Source: Chamaecrista fasciculata
Taxonomy: Eukaryota > Streptophyta > Magnoliopsida > Fabales > Fabaceae
Assembly (NCBI GenBank): GCA_003254925.1
Contig: QANZ01043183.1
Span: 76,822-140,821, forward strand
DNA: 64,000 nucleotides
Direction: 5' to 3'
Shown here: in pieces, positions 22,198 through 35,269 of the stretch
How positions within the stretch are numbered: the stretch's first letter is position 1
How the letters are laid out: every line of letters begins with the position of its first letter
Notes under the pieces: model-generated
The model's database searches: none
What the model saw: only the letters and a program-made list of their open reading frames with translations
What the model was told of the DNA's origin: nothing
Translations under genes and position numbers: made by a program

Positions 22198-25100
22198 TAA
22201 AACTAATTTAGGAGAAGGAAAAAAAACTAGTGGGTGGCATAATTAGAAATCTTAATGGTCCATGATAGGCATGTTCTCTGAGATACCCCATTTCATGATT
22301 ATTCTCCAATCAATGGCATGATTAGAAAATAATATTTGTTTTGAATTACCAAATTTTATTGATAATATTGTGTCCATCGAATAATCCATATAGTCCAAAG
22401 ATGCTGCATGTGACCTTTCTATCAAATCATGGGAATGTACATGAACGAGGAGTTAATTATTTATACTCCACACTCAATCTAATAAGATTTAGAGTCACTA
22501 ATTGTATCCTATGGTCTTTCTCGTTAATTTGATTAGATAATGAAGGAAAAAGTTTAAAGTTCGTAAGAAGCTCAGTTGCACATTCTAATGATAATTGCAG
22601 GTGGGAGAATTCCATGCTCTATTTTGATGATTATTAGGAGTTAGGACCCATTCAGTGCGCATACAAGGTAAGATCTTTTAGAATAAACTACTCGGGTTTA
22701 TCATTAGTAATTATGCGGGTAATATGATCAAGCTTTTCTTGGTTTGGCTGCATGCTTGTGTAGCAGCATGCTCCTCCAGCTGAGATTTTTTATTGTTTGA
22801 TAGTAGTACAAGATTTATCTACCTTTTTTCATAAGGAATCGAATTTTATGGCTTTTTACATTCTTATCAGTTTATGCGAAATTGACATAAAAAAAAGCTT
22901 CTTTGAGAAAAACTTAAACAAAAAGTTATGATATCAAAATATGAACATCTTGAATGGTTTTTCCCCCTCCTTTAATCATGGGTATGTAAAATGCCCTGTG
23001 TTCAAGAAGTCTGAGAAGTACCTGTCCAATTTAACCCAAATATAATGAACCTTATCACTGAAATAATTCCAATCTGAAAATGTATATCACCTGACCTCTT
23101 TAAATGCAATTCGTGGCTTATTAATTACAGTTACAAACTTGGTTTATTATTTCTTGTTTGTGTGTATTCATGAGTTACTATTCCTTACATCCATTTGTTT
23201 CATTCTCGAAGACTGCCTTTTGTCCAGAAAAAGTTTAAAATGGGTGAAAGGTTCAACTGGTGATTTATTGAATTAAAGAGATTCAAGTGTATATTAAATA
23301 ATTGGGAGGGTGAGTTTAAATAAAGGTTGCGAGCTTGATCCTATATCTATATAGTGTTTATTAGATTATTGTCTAACTTACGTGAACTTTTTTCTTTTAA
23401 TAATGGGGTTGTTTAGGGAATATCATCACTCACCCATGTGCACCCAATTTGCTCCATCAAATCAATGATAAGTTCCACAGTCTTTCCCTTCTTTTTATCA
23501 AACACCAAAGTTCACTTTTTAAGGGGTGATATAATATTATATATTGTTATTTTTTTCGTTGATAATTTTGCCAAGCTTGGAGCTAGCATGCATCCTTATT
23601 ATTCCATTACGTTAGCGAAGACTAAAGAAACAAAATGAAGAGAAGCCATGTTGGGGAGCATGTGAGAAAGACACATAGGCATACCTTTTTGAGGAAAACA
23701 ATGACTAGGCAATTCTTAATTAGCGACAACTATTTGTAAAACCTGGTGGTGGAAGTTTGACCAATTGTCCCGTCCTTATTATATTGTGTATGAACTATAC
23801 GTAAAGATCAAGACAAAACAGGGGCGGTTAGAAAGATTGACTAGTTAAAAATAACAAGAACACTCTTCCTATATGGGTTTAATTAGATCCGAGATATCTC
23901 TACTATGTGTTACAATGAAATTATTACGTTTAGTGCTCCAGCTGATTGGTAACAAATTCACAAATACTCGGTTTCTTGTTACCATTTTCTTTCTTTCTTT
24001 CTTTCTCTTTTTAGTTATCAAACTAAATTTGGAAGTGTGAAACTGTGTAAAGTAGGAAATTAAAGGTAATTTCCAAATGGCTGAGTTAAATTGTTAGATA
24101 GATAGGTCAAAGAATCTATGAAGACTTGAAAAGGAGACAGATGTCATTTTCATGCTTCTTTTTACCCACCCAATTTGATGAAAAAGGATGAACAAAGTTT
24201 CATTGGGATTAGGAATATTTGGTTTTGATACTGTTTCATTATTTTAGTTTCGTGTCTGATAATAATGGGCGCTTTGTCTTCTTCAATGGCATGTAGTCGT
24301 GCGTGTCCAAAGGCATCTTAGTCACACATCCGCAAAATAAGAAAGTTATAGTCAATGATTCTTTATGATTTTTGTATAAAAAACATTTGAACTCTAATCA
24401 GCTGTTACGTATGATGAAGGTTCAAATTAAAGACGTAAGTGTACTTATTTATATTAACTCTTGTGTTTATATCTTTTTATCTCGCTCCAAGTAATTGTTA
24501 GGGAATTATATGATGCCAACTATTTGAAAATTGTTAGAAATTCATTTTTAAATCTCATTTTGGCTTGAGTATGAAACAAAAATTCTTCCTATGTGGATGC
24601 TGGTATAAATACTGATGAAACTTGGATGGTGTAAAATACGTGGAACATCCTCATGTGGTTTAGAAACCAATGAGGAAAACAGTCATGTTTCATGATAGAA
24701 AGAAGACAAACTTACTCAACTATACATTTATAATTGGGTAAACATACAAACAGAAATGTTCCTAGGAAAATGTAAACAAAGGCATACATAACACCTAACT
24801 AAGCATGGACCAGAAATTCAAATGCTAGTATCGAGGAGTTCTTTCTTCCTTAGAAATTAAGTAAAACGCAGTGGGCAATCCCAATCCTATTCATTCTTTT
24901 TGTCCTCTAGTGGTTACATATGATAAGAGGGCATCTTTCATTTTCTGGGAAACATCCTCTTCTTAGAACATGAGCCTATGCTCGTGGTTTTGCCTTTTGC
25001 TGATCATGTGTGGCTCTAGTGGGCAAGGCAACATTCTATGGTTCCATTGTATTGTAAGGAGGAAAAGCAGCCTTTTGAAAAATGAAATATGCATGTTGCT

Positions 25101-26424
25101 GTCTAATTGGCTACAGTAAAACTTAGATGACTGAATATTCAAGTGTGAAGAAACAGTTAGTTTGGATCTTCTCAATCTTAGGTGACCATCTCGAGGGATA
25201 GGGATTAGGGACCTACCTACTACTAGAATTACAGGCCACCAAGCATGGCTCTCACTAGTCACTATGTCCAGGTGTTACGGGAAAATGTGATACTCATGGG
25301 AATTTAAAACCTTTTAATCATTCTGCTGAACCAACAATTTGTTTACTGAAAGATAATGATCCCATAAGTCTGATGACATTGACCGTTGTTTGCTACTTGC
25401 ATTTTATTATTCAAAGAAAAGAACACACTGTCCTTTATCAATTATCAATAGACCCAATTGTAAAATAATAAATTAGTTGATGAGTCAGAAATATATCCAA
25501 TTTTTGTTTTCTTTATTATGGTTGGTAAATATGTCAGACGGCAATAATTGATCCCAAATTCATATCTATATCGTAACAGTGAAATTTTGTCTGCCCTACT
25601 CATTGTTTTGCCGATATGAGCCTATGAGGTATAGCGATTAATTTTGTTCATTGAAATCCTATGCTTTTATTTGTTCCTTGCAAACTCTTCAGACATTTAT
25701 CACCAATATATTCCACTCACACCATAGTTTGTCCTGATGAAATTATCTAAAGGCAACCTAATTCTGGTATAACGAAATATAGACAGAGAACAGAGAACTA
25801 AGGATTTGATTAGGAGTTTGCACAGAAAACTAAGGATTTGATTAGGAGTTTGCACTTATTAATGAATTAGGATGGTGAAAACAAAAAGTAAGGGCTTCAT
25901 GCAGTTGTCCATTAGTTTGCACTTATCAATAATTTTTTTGTATTATTAAACATTTTCGAAAATAAAAGGCAAGGGGGAAATTAAAAAAAGGAAATAAAAA
26001 ATTATGAAGAATCTAAATTATCACAAAACCCCTCAAATCCTAAGAAGAATTACAGAAGTATTGCTGATGAGCAAGTAGCAATTAGAGCTGCACCTAAAAG
26101 ATTCTTATACATATTTGTCAGTGCTTTTCTACAGGATCAGAATCTTTCAAATGATGCTATGTTTCAAGCTTCTCAGAAAACTTGAAAGTCTATGAAGAAT
26201 GAACATTGGATATTTTCACCTCCATATCTTACAAGATGATCACAAGGGGAAAAAAAAGGAAAAAGAAGCTACATTTGAGTCCATGGATAAAATAGTATGC
26301 CCCAAGTCGTCACTTTACAGTTTGTTCTCTTTCAAATTGGAAAGAGTTACTAGACACCATTGATTCATTACAGAAACCTACTGCACAAGGGTACAGAAGA
26401 TGTCAAAAAACCTGCTTCGGTGCC
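22198..26424. other. 4.2-kb intergenic DNA
   Basis: AT-rich, without a supported gene. A short palindromic hairpin with GCATGC on both sides lies at about 22749-22771. A 25-bp tandem direct repeat (ACTAAGGATTTGATTAGGAG) lies at about 25798-25855. A TTTC microsatellite lies at about 23985-24010. The part next to 26424 probably includes the 3' UTR of the Nudix gene. Confidence 0.4.
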
Positions 26425-29400
26425 TTAAGAAGCAAGTGCCAGGAGATTGTGTTTAGAGGACATACTGTGGTGTTGAGTTGTTGAGGGTATTTTATAGCAA
26501 TTAGATGACAGAATTTGAGTTTCTGTGACATCTGATACTGAATTTGAAGAAGGATTAACTTGCTCTTCCGGCTTCTTCATTAGAGTTCTTTCCTCTGCCA
26601 TAACTCTTAAAAACTCCTCCAGGGCTCTACACATCCAGTCATACCGGCAGAGTCTAAATGCCTCTCTTATGTTCAACTGCAAAGATAGATATACACATTT
26701 CATAAACTGAGTTAAAGATTTCCTTTGAATTTCAAAAAGAGCAAAATATGCAAAGGTATATATCTTTATTCTTTATCACTTTAACAAAGTGATGCTGTGA
26801 TTGTAGTACATGATGATCTATGGATTTATTCAGCACACATACCCATTGGCGATTACGATTTTTTTGCTCTGGCCAGGTGTCAAGTTCTTCAGTAACTTCT
26901 AAGGCAAACATGTATCCTCTGCACCCTCCTTCCAGGCAGCATAAATCCTGGCTGCTTTTGCTTCTAAATTCCCACTTTCCTAATGGTGTTTCCTGAAAAA
27001 GAAAAGAAAAGAAAAATCAGCCTTTTTTTTTTTTTTATAAAAATAAATAAATAAATATATAGGATTTCTATATGTTGACACTGTCGCAACATTTTCTAAA
27101 CTTTCTTGAGCTCGGACCTCAGAAAGTTTGCCCTGCATCCGAGGAGGTACTAATAAATCTAGTTTTTTTTTTCCTTTTGAATCAAACTCTTCTTGAGCAT
27201 AGGAAAATTTTAAATGCCGTAGTTCATACTTCATAGTGAGGGAAGATTTATAGCATGTTTATACAAATTACAAAATACTTAGGTGCTATAGTGATTATCA
27301 TCTCAGAAATGAAGAAAAAAAAGAAGGAAAAAGTTCCAGAAGTTTTAAACCTAATTGTGTAAGATATGAACAGTTCCTTGGTTCTGTAAACATTCAATGA
27401 TGCACTAATCTATAATTTGCCATTAATTAGGGAATTAAACCTACTCTTAATATTCCTTTAACTCCTGCTTCTTCGAGCACTTCACGGCAAGCAGCTTCCA
27501 AGACAGTCTCATCATCCTCCCATCCACCCTGACAAAGGGAATAAAGTAACTTTGTTATATGAAATGATGTATTGCATTGCATGCTTAAGAATGATGGATA
27601 AATACTCAAGACAATATCAAGTACCTTTGGAAACACAAGGTCGTCACGTTTTGGTGAAGAAATCATAAGAACTTGTATTGTGTCCTCTGTATCTCCATTC
27701 GGACCTACCTTTTCCCTTCTCCATCTATAGGGAATGCATCTGTTATATGGAATGCATAACATAAGTAAGCAATTTTGATTGATTGACCCTGTGTTGTTGG
27801 TCATATGCACTTTTCTAACAAATTATATATGACTGAAAGGGATTCAAATATTTATGAAAAAATAATATGGAGAATTAGAAGTTTTAAAACTTTCCACTCT
27901 CCACCTTTAGAATTGTGTATAGTTAATAAAAAGTATTTCATTCATAATTCAAAGTAAAATTATAAGATCTAAGATAACTTCAAGAGAGAAAAAGTCTCCT
28001 AAGATTATCCAATATTTCTTCAAGTCTGTACTCTGTAAAGGTTGTGAATATACTGATTATCCGTCAAAAAGAAACTGTGGTGACCTATTATTGGATGTTC
28101 AGTTTTTCTTCAATAATCATTCTTTTCTTTTTTGTCCTGCTTCTAGAAATATTAGGAACGATGCAGCTTAGATTGTTAATTATTAAGACGTTACTCTAGA
28201 TTTGCTTCGTACTCTCTATGTCTTAGTTTGCTTTAGGTCACAATTGGATAGATCCTTGGTAAAATGAGGGGAAAATAAGAAGGAAAAGAGAATATATGAT
28301 AAAATACTCCATAAGCGAGCTTTCATTTATTTATTTAAAAAAAATCTCACCGCCACTTCAATTTTCCTGTTTTCGAAATGTGAAAGATTTGAACTTTGAA
28401 CTATAGACAAATGGCTTTGCGAAGTTAATCCCTTATTTGGCTCTCTCTAATCTTAAATTACTACATTAGTATTATTATCCACTTGGAACAATTTCCTAGT
28501 GACAGTCACTACTCACTGCTATCAAGCGGAAATCAGTGATCAACATCATTTGATAGGTAAACTACTTCCTCAGTTGAGTACTTTGCTTGCTACAATGATG
28601 TTACTCATAAGTTTGGAAATTGATTAAATTTTATTAATCATGACAAAAGCCAAAAGGGAATACGTAATTTAAAGAATTAAATATGTGTTAAGTCAATGAT
28701 AATAAGGCCCAGTACTTGATAATAAGGCCCAGTACTGTGATAATAATTGCGGGGGACAAGGCAAGCATAATATATACTACGGCCTTGCCGTGCCCTAACG
28801 GGCACGTCAATATGCATGTAACGTTTGAATTGATTTAAAGTTGAAGATTATATTAAATTTTTCTATTGATAAAAGAGTAAGTTTGTGACCAATTTGAGAA
28901 ATTATAAAAATATGTAAGACTCATCTAAAATAAATAAAATATTTAGGACCAATTTGAAATTACCTCATATGGGGAGTGTGAGTGGGGGGAGAGAGTGGTG
29001 GCATTTTTTATTTTTTAATTATTTTTTACATTTTTTTAATTCAATTATTTTTTTAAAAAAGTGGGGAGAATGAGTGGGGAGAGAGAGTGGTGATTTTTTT
29101 TTTTTTTTAATTTTTTAATTTATTAATTTTGACCAACCATAAATAGGTGGAGCCATATAATATAGTATAGATATAGATATAAATATATATATTGATATAT
29201 ATAAACAATTAATATATTAACACCTAGAGGAGAAGATAATTACTTATAATCTCTAACAAAAAAATCTGCTCCCGAATACTTTTTATTATTTTCCTACTGT
29301 AAGAGAGAAACAAAACAAAGGAAATGATGAACTGAAACTTAAAACCCAGCAGCACAGTCACATATGTATATTAGTATTACAGAATCCAGAATTGAAACCT

Positions 29401-29804
29401 GTTAAATTAATAATGAAGATTTGTATTATGAATGCATGCATTTCAATATATATAGAGATATAGTAAACTAACAATTCAGTCCTTAAAAAATTATTAAATT
29501 TACAATTCAATCTCAGAAAAATTAAAAAATACTATTTAATGTTTGAAAGATCCAAACAGTATAATTACTAGTCCTTAATAAATTAAAGAGTATACAGCTT
29601 ACTTTTTCAGAGATTAAAAAGTATACCAATTAAATTTTTTAAAGATTAAATTATATATTTCAATCTTTATAGGACTGAATTATCAACGGCTGAATTGTTA
29701 AAGTTTTGGTTAGAGTGAAATACATACCCAGAGACAAGTCGCAAATTATCTTCATAACGCTGTCGATGCCGACCCGTTCTTGCTGACACATGTAAGGAAG
29801 CCAT
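26425..29804 (-). CDS. Nudix hydrolase, NUDT12/13/16-like
   Basis: A Mg2+-dependent pyrophosphohydrolase that would cleave nucleoside diphosphates linked to another moiety. Exons: 29728-29804, 27625-27739, 27445-27528, 26843-26992, 26425-26676. They total 678 nt, 225 residues, with GT..AG borders throughout. Exon 3 carries a perfect Nudix box, G-x5-E-x7-REVLEEAGV (residues about 65-87). Before it lies VLMISSPKRDDLVFPK, after it GKWEFRSKSS and WPEQKNRNRQW, all typical of the plant NUDT12/13/16 group. In Arabidopsis that group includes mitochondrial members acting on diadenosine polyphosphates. The N-terminus MASLHVSARTGRHRQRYED is short and basic, so targeting is unclear. Compared with the family as I remember it, there is a longer Ser/Thr-rich tail (about 175-225) and an insertion WRREKVGPNGDTED. 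Intron 1 (1,988 bp) holds a Helitron-like element and a MITE. Confidence 0.9.
28777..29171 (-). mobile_element. Divergent Helitron-like element in Nudix intron 1
   Basis: On the minus strand the 5' end reads TC..TATATTATATGGCTCCACC after A, as in the two mini-Helitrons. The 3' end has the same hairpin (CGTGCCC-GTTA-GGGCACG, 28789-28806). The last four bases read GTAG rather than CTAG, followed by T. The interior is longer and different: two copies of a GGGGAG(A/T)GTGAGTGGGG-type block at about 28974 and 29062. The changed terminus suggests an old, immobile copy. Confidence 0.6.
29470..29715. repeat. Palindromic AT-rich MITE-like repeat in Nudix intron 1
   Basis: The ends AACAATTCAGTCCTTAAAAA and AGGACTGAATTATCAACG, and internal arms, are inverted repeats. 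No coding capacity, no clear target duplication. Confidence 0.45.
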
Positions 29805-30321
29805 GACTAACAGACAAGCAATTCTTAAAGAACAGAACAGAACAGAAGGGGAGAAAACAGAGGAAATCCAGAACAGAGGTTATAGTATATATCTTGGGTT
29901 AAATGATTGAGTGAATGAATTATGTATGGTTTGTTTAAGTTTCAAGGTTCAAATTGCATGAAAGTTTCAGACTTTTTGGTTAATTTCTTCTGGGCAAGTG
30001 GAAGAATCAACTTTAAGTCGAATGTTTTTTGTAGGGAGATAGAAGAAGAGAAGTTGTTTGGAGAGAAAGAAGGAAACAGAGAGAAAAAGAGGAAATTATG
30101 GGTTCCACAGATTAACAGCTATTATATATATAGTAACTAAATAACGAAGTTTCAAACTTTCATAGCGTTATGTGATTATTTTAAGGGAAAATATATATTC
30201 GTGCTAATATTTTAATAATGGGCTTGTTTGGATTTTTTACCTAAACAAAGTTATAAAACAAGTCTCCGGCAAGGCTTTGTGATTTCTCAATGAACCAACC
30301 TCTTTTTTTTTTTTTTTTTTT
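29805..30321. promoter_or_regulatory. Upstream region of the Nudix gene
   Basis: The region 5' of the Nudix start (minus strand) must carry its leader and promoter. I cannot define a TATA box. It ends in a poly-T run (30302-30321) at the assembly gap. Confidence 0.3.
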
Positions 30322-31086
30322 NNNNNNNNNNNNNNNNNNNNNNNNNNNNNNNNNNNNNNNNNNNNNNNNNNNNNNNNNNNNNNNNNNNNNNNNNNNNNNN
30401 NNNNNNNNNNNNNNNNNNNNNNNNNNNNNNNNNNNNNNNNNNNNNNNNNNNNNNNNNNNNNNNNNNNNNNNNNNNNNNNNNNNNNNNNNNNNNNNNNNNN
30501 NNNNNNNNNNNNNNNNNNNNNNNNNNNNNNNNNNNNNNNNNNNNNNNNNNNNNNNNNNNNNNNNNNNNNNNNNNNNNNNNNNNNNNNNNNNNNNNNNNNN
30601 NNNNNNNNNNNNNNNNNNNNNNNNNNNNNNNNNNNNNNNNNNNNNNNNNNNNNNNNNNNNNNNNNNNNNNNNNNNNNNNNNNNNNNNNNNNNNNNNNNNN
30701 NNNNNNNNNNNNNNNNNNNNNNNNNNNNNNNNNNNNNNNNNNNNNNNNNNNNNNNNNNNNNNNNNNNNNNNNNNNNNNNNNNNNNNNNNNNNNNNNNNNN
30801 NNNNNNNNNNNNNNNNNNNNNNNNNNNNNNNNNNNNNNNNNNNNNNNNNNNNNNNNNNNNNNNNNNNNNNNNNNNNNNNNNNNNNNNNNNNNNNNNNNNN
30901 NNNNNNNNNNNNNNNNNNNNNNNNNNNNNNNNNNNNNNNNNNNNNNNNNNNNNNNNNNNNNNNNNNNNNNNNNNNNNNNNNNNNNNNNNNNNNNNNNNNN
31001 NNNNNNNNNNNNNNNNNNNNNNNNNNNNNNNNNNNNNNNNNNNNNNNNNNNNNNNNNNNNNNNNNNNNNNNNNNNNNNNNNNNNNN
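30322..31086. other. Assembly gap of 765 undetermined bases
   Basis: All bases are N. The gap is flanked by poly-T on the left and a (TA)n/poly-T stretch on the right. Nothing can be said about its content, and the stated length may be nominal. Confidence 1.
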
Positions 31087-31122
31087 ATCTCTGACAAAAT
31101 ATATATATATATATTTTTTTTT

Positions 31123-31439
31123 TGAAGTATAGACACTGACACAGACACGAGATACTGACACACTGACATACCAGATTCTTAAAATTACACGACACGACAC
31201 ATTATATATTTATATAAATAAATAATTAAAAATTCATAAATTTTGATGAAAATTTTAAAAATTACAATATATATATATTCATAATATGTCATATCTAACA
31301 TTATTTTTTATGGTTTGTCATGATAAAGTCACAAAAAATTGATTAAGAATTATGTGTCATGTGGATGTCGTACGGATGTCGGACATAGATAAGTTTGATA
31401 CAATGACATGCTCTCAAGATAAAGTGTTCATGCTTCATA
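31123..31439. repeat. Dispersed GACACG-rich MITE-like repeat, copy 2
   Basis: The ends TGAAGTATAGACACT and AGTGTTCATGCTTCA are a good terminal inverted repeat. The body aligns with 15270-15600. The pair shows that this is a family with defined ends rather than simple GACAC repeats. Confidence 0.65.
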
Positions 31440-32260
31440 GATATAGATTAAGAAGTAGTTGTTTTTACATTTTAAATCATATTTACATCTGAACTGTTTT
31501 TCTATTTTATTGACACCAATATATATATATATATGCATATGAATTAATATCAGCAGTCAGCCCATAGTTAATTAAAACCAATTATAATTGGATGGCGATT
31601 ACACATGGATTTAGAGTTGAGAATGAAATTTCAGGCTATCATATTCATGAGAAAGTATATAAATATATATATACACATACGTATACGCAGACCTATCCTA
31701 ATTACTGCTGGTTCATTAAATTGTTTTCATTAACAGCCTGAAACTTCAATATGTTCGTATTAACGTATGGACACTGAAAAAGAAAGGCCTCTCTTTAAAT
31801 TTATATTTGTATATATGGAGTGTGGCTTTTTGACTATTAAATTTATCAAATCTTTTTAATATTATTATTTTTATTTTGGACAATTCTAGTGGCGACCCCG
31901 GTTTACACTCTAAAAAGAAAATAATATTTATTTATTTCTACCTTTTGTGCAAAATTTATGAACAGAAGAGAATCGAAAAGGAAGCAAAAGAAAAATCTGC
32001 ACATTCAACATGACCAGTCTATTTATATAAATAAACTATTTCTTTTTCCTAAAGGGAAGTTTTAACTTTTAATTATATAGAGTATGTATGTATGGGTTGT
32101 TGTGGAGTTAATATATATGACTTTAGACAACAAAATATAGAAGCTTCTTATAATTTGTGAATTGATTTTATATCCAACCAAATTAACAAATGTTTGTTGT
32201 AGTCATTGCGATAAAGTTGCATTCTTATACTATGAACCATAATAGACTTGAAAATATTAT
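31440..32260. other. AT-rich intergenic DNA left of the transposon nest
   Basis: Several short (TA)n tracts. No gene or structured repeat recognised. Confidence 0.4.
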
Positions 32261-32489
32261 GGGTGTGTTTGGTACACTGTCATCTCAGATGTCGTAGTAT
32301 CTCAAATGTCGTGGTATGTGATACCATAGTATAAGATATATGATATTTATAATATCAATGTTTGGTATGACAATAGTAGATGTCAGAGATATAAGATGCA
32401 TATGTTTGGTACTCTCTTGTGAATAACATTAATCTTCTTTAAATTTTTCTGTTTACCCTTTGAAAATTACAAAGTTGGATCTGAATAAA

Positions 32490-32885
32490 TCTAACCTTGT
32501 GTTCACAATGAAGTGCAGTCTCCGGGGGCTTGAGATCGTCGGATCTTGCAAACGAGAATGCACAGGGGTCCATGTGATTCTTCTCCGATGCTTAAGTTAA
32601 ATTGTTGATCAAGTGAAGAAAAATAGTATTTTTCTTGAGTAAGAGTCGTTACCTCCGAATGTGCGTGGTGTGCTTGTATTTATCCACGTCCCTTTTGCCT
32701 CACGTGGGTACGAGGTACAAAAGGAACGTTGAGGGTGTTTTCGGGAATGCACAGTGAGTGAGTTGTTGTGTCTTGTTGATCTGACTCGACAGCTGTCACT
32801 GTCGGGCAGTCACCGCGTTGTTAGCTGCTTCTAAGCAGGATGGGATCAACTACAAGTTCTGGAGTAAGTATTTGCTGATTGTTTA
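32490..32885 (+). other. Leader or LTR-like DNA of the inner coding element
   Basis: 32495-32605 is shared with 14559-14690. A 27-bp stretch at 32778-32804 recurs with one change at 41779-41805 in the same orientation, beyond the Copia insert. This suggests that both belong to one interrupted element, perhaps as direct terminal repeats, although the sequences diverge directly after the shared part. A GTAAGT at 32862 could be a splice donor. Confidence 0.45.
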
Positions 32886-35156
32886 TTGTTGTTTTTTGCT
32901 TTTGTCGTTTTGACTGATATGGGTACGGTTTCCATTTCTTCAACCACATATCACTTGAGGTTCCGCATTCGAATGGAATATTTTACCCGGGCCTTTTCTT
33001 GCTTCGAGAGGTTCTTGACTCTGTCGTCTCCGGGGACATCTGGTTTGCCTCTCGTACCTCCTCCAGCCAGAACGGGTGACAAGGTTGTCGCGGCTGCGAC
33101 GAAGAAAGGGAGGCTCAAAACGTCTGTTGTTGCGAGTCCTATTGGCAAGACTACGTCATTGCCATTGGACCCACCTGTAACCATTGTTGTGTCTGCTCCG
33201 CAATTTCGTACCGTCTATGGTGCTTCGGCGGCGCAGGGATCTCCGGACGAGGTTAGGCCGTCTTCTAAGAGGCGTAGGTTGCAATTATATGATGATGAAG
33301 AAGATGCCGAGGAGGAGGATGCGAGTATGGTTTTGAAGCGCAAACCATCATCGCGATATTTTTCTGCTCCGAGGGGTGCCTTGGATAGTCCTGCTGCTCT
33401 TGAGGGTGGTCGCGAGGTAGGATTGGCACCTGGTGCCCCTTTGGCTATGGCGAGGGATGATGCCATAGATGTTGGAAGTTCGACATCGAGCAGCGATGAC
33501 TCATTGGGGGATGATCTCTTGACTGTGAATGAGCTGCTTCATGGTGTCACGGGCGTCGAGAAGGTACTTGCAGGTGAGGGATTCTTGGCGGATAATGATA
33601 TGATTCCTGCAGGGGGTGAAGGGTTGCCTGCGGGCAATGACGCGACTTCTGTATGCGGTGAAGAGTTGCCTGCGACCAGTGACGCGGTTCCTGCAGGAGG
33701 TGAAGGGTCGCTTGGAGGTGGTGATGAAGTTCTTGCTTGTGGTGATAAGATGATTGCCCCATCCCTTGGCACAGGGGGTGCGACTGGGGTTGTTGCTGGT
33801 ACATTGGGGACATCAGTTAAAGGGTCCGTCGATGTTTTGGATCCCTGGTATCTGGTCTAGGCCGTTGAACAAGGTATGCTTCCAGCGGATATCCTTCATA
33901 GCGACTTGAATCCCTTTCTTTTTATGGAGTCGTCTTGCACACGTTCGGGCAAGAATCGCATGGATGAGATGTTTGGAATGATACCTCGGACTCTTGCGGC
34001 TGAGACCGTGAAACATGGTTTGGAGTCGTGTCGTCGGGCTGTAATGATGTATCGTCAGTATGAGAACAGTCGTGAACAGACTCGCTTATACAAGGCAAAG
34101 TTGACTGCCTCCGAAGAAAAAGTTGCCTTGTTGGAGAAACAGGTCGCAAGTCTGACTGATGAGCGTAATGGTCTCCTGAAGGAATTGGAGAAAGTCCGTG
34201 CTGCCAAGACGCCAAAGGTTGAGGAGTTTCTAAAAGAAAAGGCTGAAGAGCACAACAGATTCATTCAGGATCTCGTCGACAGGTACGAGTCTTCTACTGA
34301 CAATCTCCGAAAGGAGAAATGTGTTGTGGAAGATCAGTGGGGTATTGAGCAGATGGTATCGAAGACCGTGTTGCGGGAGGTGCAGGAGGAGAGAAGAGAA
34401 TTGGAGCGTAAGGTGGCTGAGGATGTAGCCTTTTTGAAGGCAATGTTTGCTGATGAGGCAGAGAAATTGGCTACGGATCATGTCGAGGATGTGGCCTCCC
34501 AACAGAGTCAATGGATATTAGAGATGGATGCTCTGCGTCGCGAGCATTCCCCTGCTATCCGGCATTTGGAGGCTAAGCACCAGATTTCGATGGGTCGGAT
34601 GGCTACGACTCATAGAATTTTCCTAGATGCTATGACAAAGCGGTTGGATGATACTTTGGAGCTGGAGAGGGCTCAACTGCAATGGGAGGGCCGTTGTTTT
34701 TATGAGAAGGGTTTTATCAACGGGGTCCGACAGGTTGTTCATTACAACCCGGGTGCCACCAATGGCTTGGATGATTTGTGTTCGATGCAGGAAGGATCCA
34801 ATGGTGAGATTGTGGACCATGTGCGCCCTCTGGAGAAATGTCCGCCGCGTCCCTCTGATCCAACCGAGATAATGGGGTCCTCTAGAAGTAAGCTTAATGT
34901 GAGAAAGATGCTTCTTGGAGTAGTCGTAGATGTTCCAGCTGCGCGGGGAGCTATAGCGGAGGGGTCTCCTTCTCTGCCAGGTAAAGAATTGGGTCCGGGG
35001 TTGGTTGCTGATGTGGATATTGTCCGAGGTAGTGAAGTGTCCGAGGTTGACCGGGGTATTCCCCCGGATGGTTCTGTGGTGATGGATTCCTCGGTAGAGG
35101 ATTATCTTGTTGAGGGGGGTGGGGATGATTCTGCTTTGCCCACCGGAGAAGCCTAG
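32886..35156 (+). pseudogene. Transposon protein with long coiled coil, one in-frame stop
   Basis: One frame of 757 codons is interrupted only by TAG at 33858-33860. The first part (32886-33857) has a Pro/Ala/Ser-rich region, a nuclear-signal-like SSKRRRL, an acidic DDEEDAEEEDA stretch, and Gly/Ala-rich imperfect repeats around GGEGLPAGND. The second part (from 33861, first Met at 33876) is a long charged coiled coil from about 33990 to 34690, with heptads such as KVALLEKQVASLTDERNGLLKELE split over two lines of the frame, then FYEKGFINGVRQV. From memory this resembles the C-terminal half of plant 'putative gypsy type transposon' proteins. It shows no reverse transcriptase, integrase or DDE transposase motif. 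Codon use is GC-richer than the host genes nearby. The true start and the outer limits are unknown. Confidence 0.55.
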
Positions 35157-35269
35157 ATAATTGTTGTTTTTCCTTTTGGGATGTATTCATTATTATTTTT
35201 GTAAAGAACACTTGTTGCAGTCTATGTATGCACAGTGTTGGCGTTTTTGCACTTTATTTGTGATGTTGC

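Noticed and set aside
22749-22785. microRNA precursor hairpin (GCATGC on both sides)
   Set aside because: The stem is short and no known plant microRNA is present. A palindromic SphI-like word explains the pairing.
24900-25262. Possible gene fragment on the minus strand
   Set aside because: The frame of 99 codons has no recognised motif, no splice partners and no codon bias; left as intergenic DNA.
30290-31132. Long reading frames across 30.3-31.1 kb
   Set aside because: They consist of undetermined bases of the assembly gap.
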